Positions 9,234 to 17,670 of a DNA stretch of 64,000 bases are shown here, piece by piece (the stretch's first letter is position 1; each line of letters begins with the position of its first letter). The stretch spans positions 2,104,501 to 2,168,500 of the forward strand of contig NZ_CP090953.1 of NCBI RefSeq assembly GCF_021513175.1, read 5' to 3'. The translations under genes and the position numbers were made by a program. The stretch is from Sphingomonas sp. S2-65. Its GTDB lineage: Bacteria; Pseudomonadota; Alphaproteobacteria; Sphingomonadales; Sphingomonadaceae. A model generated the notes under the pieces. That model made no database searches. It was not told the origin of the DNA and worked only from the letters and a program-made list of their open reading frames with translations.

Positions 9234-10063
9234 ACCAGCCACGACAGCGCCTGCCGTAGCCAGTTCGTGCCATCGCGCTCGAACCATTCGCCATGCGCGA
9301 AGATCACGCGCTCTGGGGCGAGCCCCAGCATCTCGTCGAACGCCCTCGCGGCCTCGCGACGGTGCAAGCGCAGAATCGCGCGCAAATAGCGCGGCGTCGT
9401 GCCGGCGTGGGCACCCGAGAGCAGGACGAACGCGCGCGTCCATGCCGGCAGCCTGTCCGAGGGCATGTGCTGCACCACATCGGTCAGGATCAGCGTGCGC
9501 GATTGGCGATGGAAGAAATAGACTTCCGAGAAAGCGGTGCTGCGGATGAGACTCTGGTCGACCTCTCCGTCCCATTCGGGCGGCGCGCGTTCGCCCAGGT
9601 CCCGGTCGAGCCGCAATCCGGAAGCGCGTACCTGCGCACGATCGCGCAGCCCCGGTGCTGCCCATGTCAGCGCATCGGGAAAGCGGGTTTGCCACTCCCC
9701 AAGCAGCGTCCAATGCGCGATATTGGGCGCAACCAGGTGACGCACCGGCCCGAGCGCGCGCACCTCGTCGACCAGGGATTCGGTGATCTCCGTCGGCGAA
9801 TGCATCAGCAGGTCGCCGCTGCAAAGTCGAAGGATCGTCATCCGGATCGGCAAAGCCACGCCGCCAGGCCGGATCGGACCGCTGTCCACGATCCATATAT
9901 TCTCCCCAACCGGCTTCAGCGTGTTGAGCGGCGGGTAGGTCGCGGCCTCGTCCGCCTCCTCGTCCGGTCCCCGGGTTTGTTGAACGGCCCGGACCGCTAG
10001 GAAGGCCGCGGCACTTCCTGCGACCGCCAGGGCGACGAGCTTTGCGCTCCGCTTGTTGGACAT
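9230..10063 (-). CDS. DUF4336 domain protein with N-terminal membrane anchor
   Basis: A 277-residue protein with a short N-terminal hydrophobic segment (about residues 8-25, signal or anchor), followed by a DUF4336 domain. Features are IWIVDSGPI, MTILRLCSGDLLMHSP, VRHLVAPNIAHW and the C-terminal HGEWFERDG. The fold is thought to be related to metallo-beta-lactamases, but the classical HxHxDH motif is not seen. The ATG at 10063 (MSNKRSAKL) fits the signal-like start. Its stop is coupled to the downstream DUF4267 gene. Function unknown. Confidence 0.8.
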   Translation of the reverse strand: MSNKRSAKLVALAVAGSAAAFLAVRAVQQTRGPDEEADEAATYPPLNTLKPVGENIWIVDSGPIRPGGVALPIRMTILRLCSGDLLMHSPTEITESLVDEVRALGPVRHLVAPNIAHWTLLGEWQTRFPDALTWAAPGLRDRAQVRASGLRLDRDLGERAPPEWDGEVDQSLIRSTAFSEVYFFHRQSRTLILTDVVQHMPSDRLPAWTRAFVLLSGAHAGTTPRYLRAILRLHRREAARAFDEMLGLAPERVIFAHGEWFERDGTNWLRQALSWLV

Positions 10064-10136
10064 GAGCACCGGCCTCCAGCTTCGTTTTGGAGGATCGTCG
10101 CTGAGCGCAGTTGGTTCCCCGCAAACGGCGATCCAG

Positions 10137-12101
10137 TCAGGAGATCGACGGGCCACCGCGTGAGCGGCCAAACTGCCAATTGACGCCGTCCGACCGCATG
10201 ATCCCCGAAACCGGCTTGCCCAGCTGTCGTTCGAGAACCGGCCGCCACGGCACCAGCGTAAATTCCCGGCTACGCTCGACAAGCGCGAAGCGCCCGCTGG
10301 CGGTTTCAACGCGGCGGGTAAGTCGCCCCTCGATCCGCGTGCCATGCGCCGACTCGACAAAGGTCTTTCCGAGCTGCTCGCCAACCTCACCCGCGAGGCG
10401 CAGCAGTTCGCGCCGTTGCAGCAGCGCCAGGGCGTTCCGCCGCAGCCGCACGCCGTCGCCGATGTCGGCATCGGCAAGTCCCTGCTCTACCAGCCACTGC
10501 CGTCGCGCAGCGAGCGCGTCGCGCAGCTCTCGTCCGAAGCCCGCATCCCGGATGACCAAGGGTTCGCCTCCAGTGATCGTCTTGTCGAGCCAGGTCGGGG
10601 AATCCGCCGAAGTCAGTTGCTCGAGTGGAAGCGAAGACAGCATCTCGATCAGGACGGGCCGGTCGCGCAACTGGCGCAGCTGATCAGCCACGACGCGGTC
10701 CAAATGATCGTCGGCAATTATCCAGCTGACGTCCTCGAGACGCTCCACCACGCCGGCGCGCCGCATCGCCTCCAGGCGCCGAACATGCGCCTGCGCAAAT
10801 GCATGGCTGGCGTCGGGATCATGGCGCAGGTGCAGCTCGACCGAGTAGCGGCCACCGCTTGCCCGCGCGACCGCGTCGATCGTCCGGTCGACCTCGCGGA
10901 GCTCGACGCGGCGCGGCGCCACCCGGATGATCGCATCCTCGGGCGTCGGTTCGACACCATCGGCGCGTCCGATATCGAGATAGTGCACGCGTCCATCGAC
11001 GCCATCCACGATCAGATAGTGGCGATCGCGATGTTCGTCCGAGAACCCGCGGTGCACGACGCGTCCGACCAAAGGGGCCCGCAGCCCTTCCTCGATCACG
11101 CGGTCGGCTTGCGCGCGCTCGAGCCGGCGGGCGGTAAGCGCGCGCTGCATCAGCCGGATGATGTCGCCGCGCTCGCCCATCCGGCACAGCGTCTCCTCCA
11201 GCCCGTCCGCAAGCTGCCAACGGCCACCGCCCAGATCCTTGGCCAGACCCATGGCGCCGAGCTTGCGCAGGCGCCCCGTCGCGATTGCCTGCTGGAAGGG
11301 ATCGTTGTGCGCCCGGCCGGTGATGCGCTCGGCATCCATAACTCGGAGGAGTCGCCTGTCGATAGCAGTCAACCGCTCCTGCTCGACGTCGTGGCGCAGC
11401 CGGTCGTGGATCTCGCGGTCGGTGCGCGGGCCTAGGTCCAGGGTGACGAGCTCGGCCGCGCGCTCGCGAAACCCATGCGCGATATATTCGCGGGCGATGA
11501 CGAGGTTCTCGCCGCGGTCATCGACGCCGCGCAGCATGATGTGGGTATGGGGCTGGTCGGTGTTGAAATGGTCGACCGCGACCCAGTCGAGCCTGGTGCC
11601 GAGGTCGTGCTCGACCTGCGCCAACAGCCGCCGCACATAGGGCTTGAGGTCGGGATATTCGGCGCCGTCCTCGGCAGAGACGATGAAGCGGAACTGGTGG
11701 CGATCGCCGGCGCAGCGATCGAGGAACGCCTTGCCGTCCGCGGCCTCCATGTCGCGACCGTAGAGCTCGCCCGGCATGCCCTCGCGGGTGACGCCGTCGC
11801 GCTGGATGTAGCGCAGGTGCGCGCGCGCGCCGGCAAGCCCCTTGCCGCCCGTCCGCACGAGCCGCGTCTTGACGATGGCGCGGCGCCCGCGAAACTCGGC
11901 CAGCCGGTCGCGGCTCGACAGCAGCCGGCCGATGCTCGCGCCGCGTCCGATCCGGCTCCCGTCGAACCGGTGCGCCCTGACGCCGGTCTTGCTGCCTGCC
12001 AACCGCGCGGCGGCGAGCACGCGCGCGCCATATTTGGCGAGGCGCTTGCCGTCCTTGCCCTTGGACTTGCCGAACCTGGGGGTGAACTCGTCGTCGCTCA
12101 C
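10137..12101 (-). CDS. Conjugative relaxase with DUF3363 domain
   Basis: A 654-residue relaxase. The N-terminal nuclease half contains the metal-binding histidine motif DHFNTDQPHTHIMLRG (about 177-192) and an upstream ARAHLRYIQRDGV segment; the C-terminal part resembles DUF3363. Such proteins nick DNA at oriT and pilot the strand through the TraG/Trb channel. GTG at 12101 (VSDDEFTPRF) was chosen because it follows a G-rich ribosome site. A candidate oriT lies just upstream. Confidence 0.92.
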   Translation of the reverse strand: MSDDEFTPRFGKSKGKDGKRLAKYGARVLAAARLAGSKTGVRAHRFDGSRIGRGASIGRLLSSRDRLAEFRGRRAIVKTRLVRTGGKGLAGARAHLRYIQRDGVTREGMPGELYGRDMEAADGKAFLDRCAGDRHQFRFIVSAEDGAEYPDLKPYVRRLLAQVEHDLGTRLDWVAVDHFNTDQPHTHIMLRGVDDRGENLVIAREYIAHGFRERAAELVTLDLGPRTDREIHDRLRHDVEQERLTAIDRRLLRVMDAERITGRAHNDPFQQAIATGRLRKLGAMGLAKDLGGGRWQLADGLEETLCRMGERGDIIRLMQRALTARRLERAQADRVIEEGLRAPLVGRVVHRGFSDEHRDRHYLIVDGVDGRVHYLDIGRADGVEPTPEDAIIRVAPRRVELREVDRTIDAVARASGGRYSVELHLRHDPDASHAFAQAHVRRLEAMRRAGVVERLEDVSWIIADDHLDRVVADQLRQLRDRPVLIEMLSSLPLEQLTSADSPTWLDKTITGGEPLVIRDAGFGRELRDALAARRQWLVEQGLADADIGDGVRLRRNALALLQRRELLRLAGEVGEQLGKTFVESAHGTRIEGRLTRRVETASGRFALVERSREFTLVPWRPVLERQLGKPVSGIMRSDGVNWQFGRSRGGPSIS

Positions 12102-12142
12102 CGCCGCGCCCCCGGAGTCTCGCGCAACCGCGGAGCAAACCA

Positions 12143-12239
12143 CGGTTTTCCGCCAATACTACGGCACATGTCTCGTGGCGTACGACGCGCGTCTCGCGGA
12201 AAAACGATGTGCAGACAGTTACTTGGCCAGTGTCGCGAG
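12143..12239. other. Candidate oriT (inverted repeats upstream of relaxase)
   Basis: The 250-base gap upstream of the relaxase holds two overlapping inverted repeats: TTTTCCGC (12144-12151) with GCGGAAAA (12194-12201), and GTCTCGCG (12189-12196) with CGCGAGAC (12232-12239). Paired repeats beside the relaxase gene are typical of a transfer origin. The nick site cannot be assigned by eye. The repeats could instead be a relaxase promoter operator. Confidence 0.4.
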
Positions 12240-12293
12240 ACGCTGCCTTTATCTTGTTTTCCCTTCCTTCCCTGATCCCCCTTCACCCGGCGC

Positions 12294-12340
12294 AAAAACA
12301 AAGCCGGGACACGCCGCCTGCACGGCAGCGCCTCCCGGCT
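12294..12340 (-). terminator. Rho-independent terminator
   Basis: On the minus strand an 8-base stem AGCCGGGA / TCCCGGCT (12333-12340 with 12302-12309) encloses a smaller stem and is followed by TTGTTTTTG. It stops transcription of the 12357-12713 gene before the oriT/relaxase region. Confidence 0.75.
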
Positions 12341-12356
12341 CGATCGCGGTCGGAAT

Positions 12357-12713
12357 TCATGCATCCGCGAATGCCGCTTTCGCCGGCTTCGCGCGCCCGA
12401 AGCTGCGCCTGCCGAGCATCCCGTGTGCGTTGCCGTCACCGTCGACGAGCATCACCGCGACGAACCAGCGCCCGTCGATCCGCCCGAGGATCCGCACTCG
12501 ATCGAGCTCGATCTCCGCGTCGTCGCCGCGGCAATAGCTGCCGATCCAGCATTCCTGAATCCGTGCATCCCAGTGGAAATCGACTTCCTCGGCCGCGAGG
12601 AACCGCGCCGCCAAGGCAGTCCCTGCGGGCCTTCCGAACTCGATCTCGAGCCCGGAAACCAGCGCTGCCATTACGTGATCGGCCGCGGCCGAGATGGATT
12701 GAACCTGTGCCAT
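12357..12713 (-). CDS. Conserved hypothetical protein of the element
   Basis: A 118-residue soluble protein starting MAQVQSISAAADHVMAALVS. It has a central acidic/aromatic part (EEVDFHWDARIQECWIGSY) and a beta-rich segment (RILGRIDGRWFVAVMLVDGD). No signal peptide or membrane helix and no recognised domain. Followed by a strong terminator, so it closes a transcription unit that may begin at the helix-turn-helix gene or the transglycosylase. Function unknown; a small regulatory or maintenance protein is one guess. Confidence 0.7.
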   Translation of the reverse strand: MAQVQSISAAADHVMAALVSGLEIEFGRPAGTALAARFLAAEEVDFHWDARIQECWIGSYCRGDDAEIELDRVRILGRIDGRWFVAVMLVDGDGNAHGMLGRRSFGRAKPAKAAFADA

Positions 12714-12933
12714 TGCCTGTCTCCGCTTTTGGTCCTCACCATCGAGGACAAGGCTTTCGGGACGGGCGGCGAAGCGGCGGTCAGGGCCGCCGGAGCACAA
12801 GCGCAGGCGCCGCGAAGCGGACATGGGGGGAACCGATTTGCGCAGCAAATTGGGGGGCACCCATGGGCCTTGAGGGCCGCTTCGGCGGCCGTCATGCTGG
12901 GGCTTCACGACGAGCCCTCCCACCCTCGCCACG

Positions 12934-13533
12934 TCACGGTACCTCCCGGCGAAGCACGAACAGCGCCGCTCCCGGTGCCTGGCCGGCTGCGGATGGGGAA
13001 GCCTGTTGACCTTCGCGGCGTACGAGGAACAGCGTGTCGGTCCGAGGGTTAGCGGCCGCTGTCGATGTCGCCGTCGCATCGCCGACATTGCGCAGATACG
13101 CCACCGTCTCGCCCGGCAGCGACGCTTGTCCCGCGAGCCAGGCGGCATAGCGCGCGGGCCCGGCATTGTAGGCGCCGAACAGTCCCGGATAGCCGAAGCG
13201 ATCGTGCATGCGCCGGAGGTAGCAGGCGCCCGCGACGATATTGTCGGCGGGCTGGTCGGGATCGTCGCTGAGACCGAGGTCGCGCCGCAGCTCGGCCCAG
13301 GTACCCGGCATCAGCTGCATCAGCCCGATCGCGCCCTTTGGGCTGCGGATCGGCCGGCCGGCCAGGCGGGTGCGGCCGCCGCTTTCGGCCTGCATGACAC
13401 GCGCGATCCAGTCTGCCGGCACACCGCAGCGCGTGGCGGCGGCGGTGATCTCCGCCGACCAGCGCGACACCTGGGCCTGCGCCGAAGGGGCGACGAGGCA
13501 CAGCCCCGCGGCGACCATGCGCAAGGTCACCAT
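12934..13533 (-). CDS. Lytic transglycosylase (conjugation-associated)
   Basis: A 199-residue secreted SLT-family enzyme. Signal peptide about residues 1-20 (ending APSAQAQ), then the catalytic region with the glutamate in MQAESGGR, followed by SPKGAIGLMQLMPGTW and the YLRRMHDRFGYPGLFGAYNA segment typical of family 1 transglycosylases. It locally opens peptidoglycan so the mating channel can cross the wall (VirB1-like role). The start at 13533 overlaps the end of the TraF-like gene by 7 bases. Confidence 0.92.
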   Translation of the reverse strand: MVTLRMVAAGLCLVAPSAQAQVSRWSAEITAAATRCGVPADWIARVMQAESGGRTRLAGRPIRSPKGAIGLMQLMPGTWAELRRDLGLSDDPDQPADNIVAGACYLRRMHDRFGYPGLFGAYNAGPARYAAWLAGQASLPGETVAYLRNVGDATATSTAAANPRTDTLFLVRREGQQASPSAAGQAPGAALFVLRREVP

Positions 13534-14099
13534 ATCAGCCTCGCGCGTCCGATCAGGTCGCGGTGGCCGGTGATACCGAAATAGCGCCCGTCGAACGAGC
13601 CCGGCGCGTCCATCAGCAGCAGATACTCGCCCGGCGCGAGCCGGCGGCAGCCCTGCCACCAGGGCAGTTCTCGTCCGCTCGGGTCGCGGGCCAGCCGGGT
13701 CGCGACGAGCCTGCCCTCGACGAGAACTTGGGGGCCGGAGGCGCAGACGAAGTCATCCTGTACGGCGACGACGCGCTTCACCAGCGGCACGTTGGCCGGG
13801 AGGTAATGGCGCCGACCGGCGAGCGCGCGCCAGCGTGCAGGCGCCCAGGCGACCGCCATGTCGCCGAGCGCCGGCGCGTCGCCGGGCCACACCCAGTAGA
13901 GCCCGATGGGTGCGCTCGCGCTGGCGTTCCAGACCAGCCGGGGCGCGGGGGCATAGAGTGGCGGAACCACGAGCAGCACCAGCCCGGCGCCGCCGAGCAC
14001 GGCAAGGCGCAGATGGTGGAGCCGGCGCTGGCGGTGGGCGAAGCGGGCCTCGCCCCAGGCGAGCAGCGGCGCCTCGGTGGGGCTTCCCGGCCGCTTCAC
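13527..14099 (-). CDS. traF: TraF-like S26 peptidase
   Basis: A 190-residue membrane-anchored serine peptidase of the S26 (signal peptidase I) family. One N-terminal membrane helix (about residues 33-52) is followed by the catalytic Ser region WNASASAPIGLYWV, the Lys region PLVKRVVAVQDDF, and a late S26 box GRYFGITGHRDLIGRA. TraF matures and cyclises the TrbC pilin in P-type systems; the substrate gene trbC lies at 3.1-3.4 kb. GTG at 14099 overlaps the preceding stop as GTGA, which fixes the start. Confidence 0.9.
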   Translation of the reverse strand: MKRPGSPTEAPLLAWGEARFAHRQRRLHHLRLAVLGGAGLVLLVVPPLYAPAPRLVWNASASAPIGLYWVWPGDAPALGDMAVAWAPARWRALAGRRHYLPANVPLVKRVVAVQDDFVCASGPQVLVEGRLVATRLARDPSGRELPWWQGCRRLAPGEYLLLMDAPGSFDGRYFGITGHRDLIGRARLIW

Positions 14100-14332
14100 G
14101 AGCGGATTCCCTTGGCGCTGTGCTCGCGGCTCCACGCGTCGAGGTCATCGATATGGTATTGGACGAAGCGGCAGTGGCGACGGAACACCGGCCCCTCGCC
14201 GCGCACCCGCAAGCGCTTCAGCGAGCGCCCCGACAGCCCCAGATAGGCCGCCGCCTGGTCGGTATTGAGGAAGGGCGAGCCGCGCCTCGCGCGGGTCGCC
14301 CGGTCGATGTCGTCGCTGTCCATGCCCTGCAT
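14096..14332 (-). CDS. Small helix-turn-helix (excisionase-like) protein
   Basis: A 78-residue DNA-binding protein with a MerR/AlpA-type domain: FLNTDQAAAYLGLSGRSLKR, then a wing-like VRGEGPVFRRH and YHIDDLDAW. An alternative ATG at 14323 would remove three residues (MQG). It is first in the unit with traF and the transglycosylase. A perfect 9-base palindrome lies about 50 bases upstream, which suggests autoregulation. Confidence 0.82.
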   Translation of the reverse strand: MQGMDSDDIDRATRARRGSPFLNTDQAAAYLGLSGRSLKRLRVRGEGPVFRRHCRFVQYHIDDLDAWSREHSAKGIRS

Positions 14333-14383
14333 CCCGTTGCTTCGAACGGCACCGGAGTTGGCAGGACGGGCACCTCGCGAAGA

Positions 14384-14415
14384 GTGTCGAAAACCGCGTG
14401 CCCGCATTTCGACAC
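14384..14415. promoter_or_regulatory. Operator-like perfect inverted repeat upstream of HTH gene
   Basis: GTGTCGAAA (14384-14392) and TTTCGACAC (14407-14415) form a perfect 9-base inverted repeat with a 14-base spacer. It lies in the 130-base gap between the HTH gene and the DUF736 gene. The centre-to-centre spacing of about 23 bases (two helical turns) fits a dimeric regulator. Followed on the minus strand by the HTH-traF-transglycosylase genes. Confidence 0.5.
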
Positions 14416-14462
14416 CCCCGTGGCGGTGCGCCCCGCGCCGGATGGCGCGAGGCGCTTGCTGC

Positions 14463-14762
14463 TCAGCGCGACCAGATGAGGTTGTGCTGGCCGCCCTCGC
14501 CCTCGACCAGGGTCGCGTAGATCGGGGCGGGGAGCGAGGGATCGTCGAGCTTGACCGAGACATAGGGCCGGTCCTCGCGCGAGGTCTTGGTCCAGCCGGC
14601 GCCGAACTCGACGCCTGCCGAGGTCGTGACCCGGTAGTCGGGGGCCTTGTCGTGATCCTTGCTCGAGGGCTTGATGCTCGCCTTGGCGTTGAGTGTCAGG
14701 GTCCGGATGGTGCCGGTGAACACGCCGTTGTCGTCCCGAGTGAAGCTGCCGATGGTCGCCAT
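14463..14762 (-). CDS. DUF736 family protein
   Basis: A 99-residue protein with the DUF736 hallmarks: [20 protein letters not shown] at the start, [29 protein letters not shown] and a final [11 protein letters not shown]. Proteins of this family are found on alphaproteobacterial plasmids and integrative elements; their biochemical role is not known. ATG at 14762 with a good upstream ribosome site (AGGAGAA). Confidence 0.93.
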   Translation of the reverse strand: MATIGSFTRDDNGVFTGTIRTLTLNAKASIKPSSKDHDKAPDYRVTTSAGVEFGAGWTKTSREDRPYVSVKLDDPSLPAPIYATLVEGEGGQHNLIWSR

Positions 14763-15145
14763 GATACTTCTCCTTGGTTGCTCGAAGCCGCGCCAGTGCG
14801 GCCTCGATGGCGTCGAGCAGGCACCGCCAGCGGCCGGCATGCACCCGGCCGAACGGAGCCGGGCCGCAGCGCAGCGGAGGACGGCCAAAGCTGGCTTTCT
14901 TGCCTCGCGAGGAAGGCGCAGGGGCGAAGCCCCGAGCCGGGGAAGAAAGCCGGCGACGCCGTTGCTGGCCTCAGGCCGCGCGGTGCCAGACGGCCATCGT
15001 GGAAGAGGCCGCCTGCGCTGCGTGCAGCACAAGGGGGTGCTCCAGGCTTCCCACCGGCATGGCCGACGCACGGCATCCGGCTCGCCCCAGCCCGGCTGTG
15101 CTGCCCCGCCGAACGCGCTACAAGGCGGAAGCCAGGGGGAGCATA
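14763..15145. other. Divergent intergenic region, no gene seen
   Basis: A 383-base GC-rich gap between the leftward DUF736 gene and the rightward 15146 gene. It contains small GC hairpins such as GGGGCGAAGCCCC but no convincing coding frame on either strand. Expected to hold two divergent promoters. Confidence 0.5.
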
Positions 15146-15361
15146 ATGACAATATTGGACCAGGTCCGGGCACTGATCGAGCGGCTGGCGCCCGAGCCGG
15201 TGTGCGACGACTGCATCACTGAGCGGCTCGGCCTTAGCGTCCGGCAGCACGCCAACCACAAGACCCGCGAGCTTGCGGGAAGCGGCGGGTTCGAGCGCCG
15301 GCTCGACCCATGTTCGCTGTGCGGCGTGACTAAGAAGGTCATCCGGCACGCGGGCAGATAG
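15146..15361 (+). CDS. Small cysteine-pair protein
   Basis: A 71-residue protein ([19 protein letters not shown] at the start) with two Cys pairs, CDDC (20-23) and CSLC (56-59), separated by a helical segment. The pattern suggests a zinc-binding fold. An AGGGGGA ribosome site lies 6 bases before the ATG at 15146. It is the only plus-strand gene in this part of the element. Function unknown; a DNA- or protein-binding role is inferred from the metal-site pattern. Confidence 0.72.
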   Translation: MTILDQVRALIERLAPEPVCDDCITERLGLSVRQHANHKTRELAGSGGFERRLDPCSLCGVTKKVIRHAGR

Positions 15362-15366
15362 CCAGG

Positions 15367-15394
15367 AAAAAGCGGGGCGGCGGGACGCCGCCCC
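15367..15394 (-). terminator. Rho-independent terminator
   Basis: Perfect 9-base stem GGGGCGGCG (15374-15382) / CGCCGCCCC (15386-15394) with a 3-base loop, followed on the minus strand by GCTTTTT. It ends the ParB-like gene and sits between two convergent genes. Confidence 0.85.
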
Positions 15395-15402
15395 GGACAG
15401 GG

Positions 15403-17183
15403 TCATGCGGCGATCGCCTGCGGTTCGGGCGCCGGCGCGGCGGGCCGCGCCGCCTCGGCCCTGGCATAAGCAGACACGGTGCCGACGCCGCCGCGCGTGG
15501 TATAGGTGGAGGGCGGGAAGGCCATCCAGCGCGGCACCCACTTGTCGACCTTGGCGCGTCCGTCCACGCCGCCGAGATGATCGGCGATGATCTTGCGGAG
15601 CGTCTTCCCCTTCTCGCCGTCGTTGGCGTTGGCGACCATGTTGCCGGCGACATCGGCGACGATGCAGGTGAGCACTTCCTTGTCGCGGAGCAACTCAAGG
15701 AAGGCTTCGTCGGCCTGCCACCAGCGCGCCATGTTGACGCCCAGCTCGATCCCGACCGCCTCGACCGCCGGGCTCCCGGCGGCGAGCGTCTCGCCGATCA
15801 GCACTGCCACGACGTCCATCACAGCTGGGTCGGGCAAGTCGAGCAGGCGAAGGAAGATAGCAGTCAGCCGGTCCCCTTCCGCACCTTCGACCTGGCCGCC
15901 ACACACCGTCGGCGCCTCGGGATCGAAGCCGAGCAGGCCGAGCAGTGCGCGGCGCTTGGCATCGAACACCGTCTCGCCGCGACAGCATTCGATCGATTCC
16001 TGCACCGCATCGCTGCGCGCCTGCTGGGGCTCGGCGGAGACGTGCCAGAAGGGCGAGTCCGCAATGGCATGCGCGACCATCAGCCGCAGCGCGACATGCG
16101 GGCGGTCGAGCAGCGCGGCGCGCACGGCGGCATGACGATGCAGGTCGAGATAGGCCTGCATCGGCCCTGTGATCTCCGGACGCACCGGCCTGGGGCTCGC
16201 CTGCGGCACCTCGCCGCGCGCGATGCGGCTCGCTTCCTTGCGGCTGAGATAGCCCTCGTGGAACACGATCTCGCCGCTGGCGCGCACGTCGATAAAGACG
16301 CGCCCGCCCTTGCGCTTGGGGGTCTTCTCATATTCCCAGCCCTGGAAGTGCTCGCTCGGCGGCACGATCTCGACGCCCGTCCAGCCCGCCTCCAGATAGG
16401 CGACGCGCCGCGCTCGATGGCTTCGTTCTGCGCCTTCCAGAAGGCGTCGGCGTCGGCATCGGCGAGGTAGCGCTGTTCGTTGAACAGGTCGGCGACCAAG
16501 GCGACGCCGCTCGCCTCGACATCGAACAGGGCGTAGCTGGCGCAGATCGCCTGCCCGCCAAACAGCCAACCGCGCAGCTGCCAGCCCGTCGGGCAGTGGG
16601 TGTCGGGCGCGTCCCACAGCGCCAGCCAGTCCTTCTGCCGTGCCTTGCTGGCGAGCGTCAGGTGCCGCACCGTCGCGCCGTCGATCTTGTCGCGGCGATA
16701 GAGGTCGCGGATGCGCGGCAGTAGGTTGCCGAGCGCGAGCGTGCGGCGGACGGCGAGCACCGGCAGCGCGAAGGTGTCGGCGATCTCGTCGGGCGACCTG
16801 CCTTCCTTGACGAGCCGGACGAATGTTTCCCAGCGCGTGACTTCGTCGGGGTCGAGCCGAGCCAGGTTCTCGATCAGCGACGCCTCGACGGCGCCGGCAT
16901 CGTCGCCGGGATCGAGGATCGCGCACGGCAGGAGGTACGGCTCTGGCGCGTCCTCGTCCGCGCTTGCGAGTTCGGCGGCGACGATCCCGGCGGCGCGGAA
17001 GCGTCGCGCGCCCGCGAGGATGCCGAAGCGCTCGTCTTTGCCCGGACGCACGATCAACGTCTGGAGGATGCCGCGCTTGCGCACGCTCGGCAGTATGTCG
17101 GCGACATCGGGCAGGCGCTTGGCGAAGCGCATGTTCGCCTTGTCGACATAGAGGCGGTCGAGCGGAATGAAGTCGAGTTTCAT
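15403..17183 (-). pseudogene. ParB-like nuclease-domain protein, frameshifted
   Basis: The N-terminal part (MKLDFIPLDRLYVDKANMRF onwards) is a ParB/Srx domain with GILQTLIVRPGKDERFGILA, ARRFRAA and SLIENLARLDPDEVTRWE, followed by a KorB/ParB-like helix-turn-helix (RSPDEIADTFALPVLAVRR). The coding frame is then lost between 16405 and 16412 and resumes in another frame at VAYLEAGWTGVEIVPP, continuing to the stop at 15403. Adding one base there would give a continuous protein of about 593 residues. Either a real loss-of-function mutation or a sequencing error in a GC-rich run. Proteins of this size and domain order occur on mobile elements next to DUF2958 and ArdC genes. An AGGAG site precedes the ATG at 17183. 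Confidence 0.85.
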
Positions 17184-17274
17184 GACCTTGCTCCTCGTGG
17201 GCGCCATCCGTCAGGATCCGAAGGGACCGGCGCGTGAAAAGCGGCGGAAAGGCGCGCCGCACGCCTTCCCGCCC

Positions 17275-17670
17275 TCAGGACCGCGGAAACCGGTCGGCCA
17301 GCTCCGATGCGGCCGCGCGCGCGCGGCGCAGCAGTGCCTCAGCCCAGAGGATCGAGCCCGTCTTGCGGGCCCATGCCGCCCAGTCGGACAGCGACAGATC
17401 GGTCGAGAAATGTGGGTCGCGCTCGATGCGCAGCCCGAAGGGCAGGCGCAGCGACTCGACCTCGTGAAGTGAAAACCAGCCGAGTTCGGGACAGCCGAAA
17501 CCAAGGTCCGCGAGCCCGAACAGCGCGTCGCCGTCGTCGGACAGCTCGCTCGCCAGCCATGTCGCGGCGGAGAGCGGGTGGTACAGCTTGGCGAGCGGGC
17601 GCTTGTCCGTGGCGTCGCTGCGATATTGCGCGCGCAGGGCGGCGCGAAGCTCGGGGGTGAGCAGGCTCAT
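17275..17670 (-). CDS. DUF2958 family protein
   Basis: A 131-residue protein with DUF2958 features: MSLLTPELRAALRAQYR, PLAKLYHPLSAATWLASEL, FGLADLGFGCPELGWFSLHE and LPFGLRIERDPHF. The family is common on plasmids and integrative elements next to antirestriction genes; function unknown. The ATG overlaps the ArdC stop as ATGA. A 91-base gap separates it from the ParB-like gene downstream. Confidence 0.92.
   Translation of the reverse strand: MSLLTPELRAALRAQYRSDATDKRPLAKLYHPLSAATWLASELSDDGDALFGLADLGFGCPELGWFSLHEVESLRLPFGLRIERDPHFSTDLSLSDWAAWARKTGSILWAEALLRRARAAASELADRFPRS

Noticed and set aside
10344..11435. Plus-strand open frame of about 360 codons opposite the relaxase
   Set aside because: Antisense shadow of the relaxase; no protein-like motifs.
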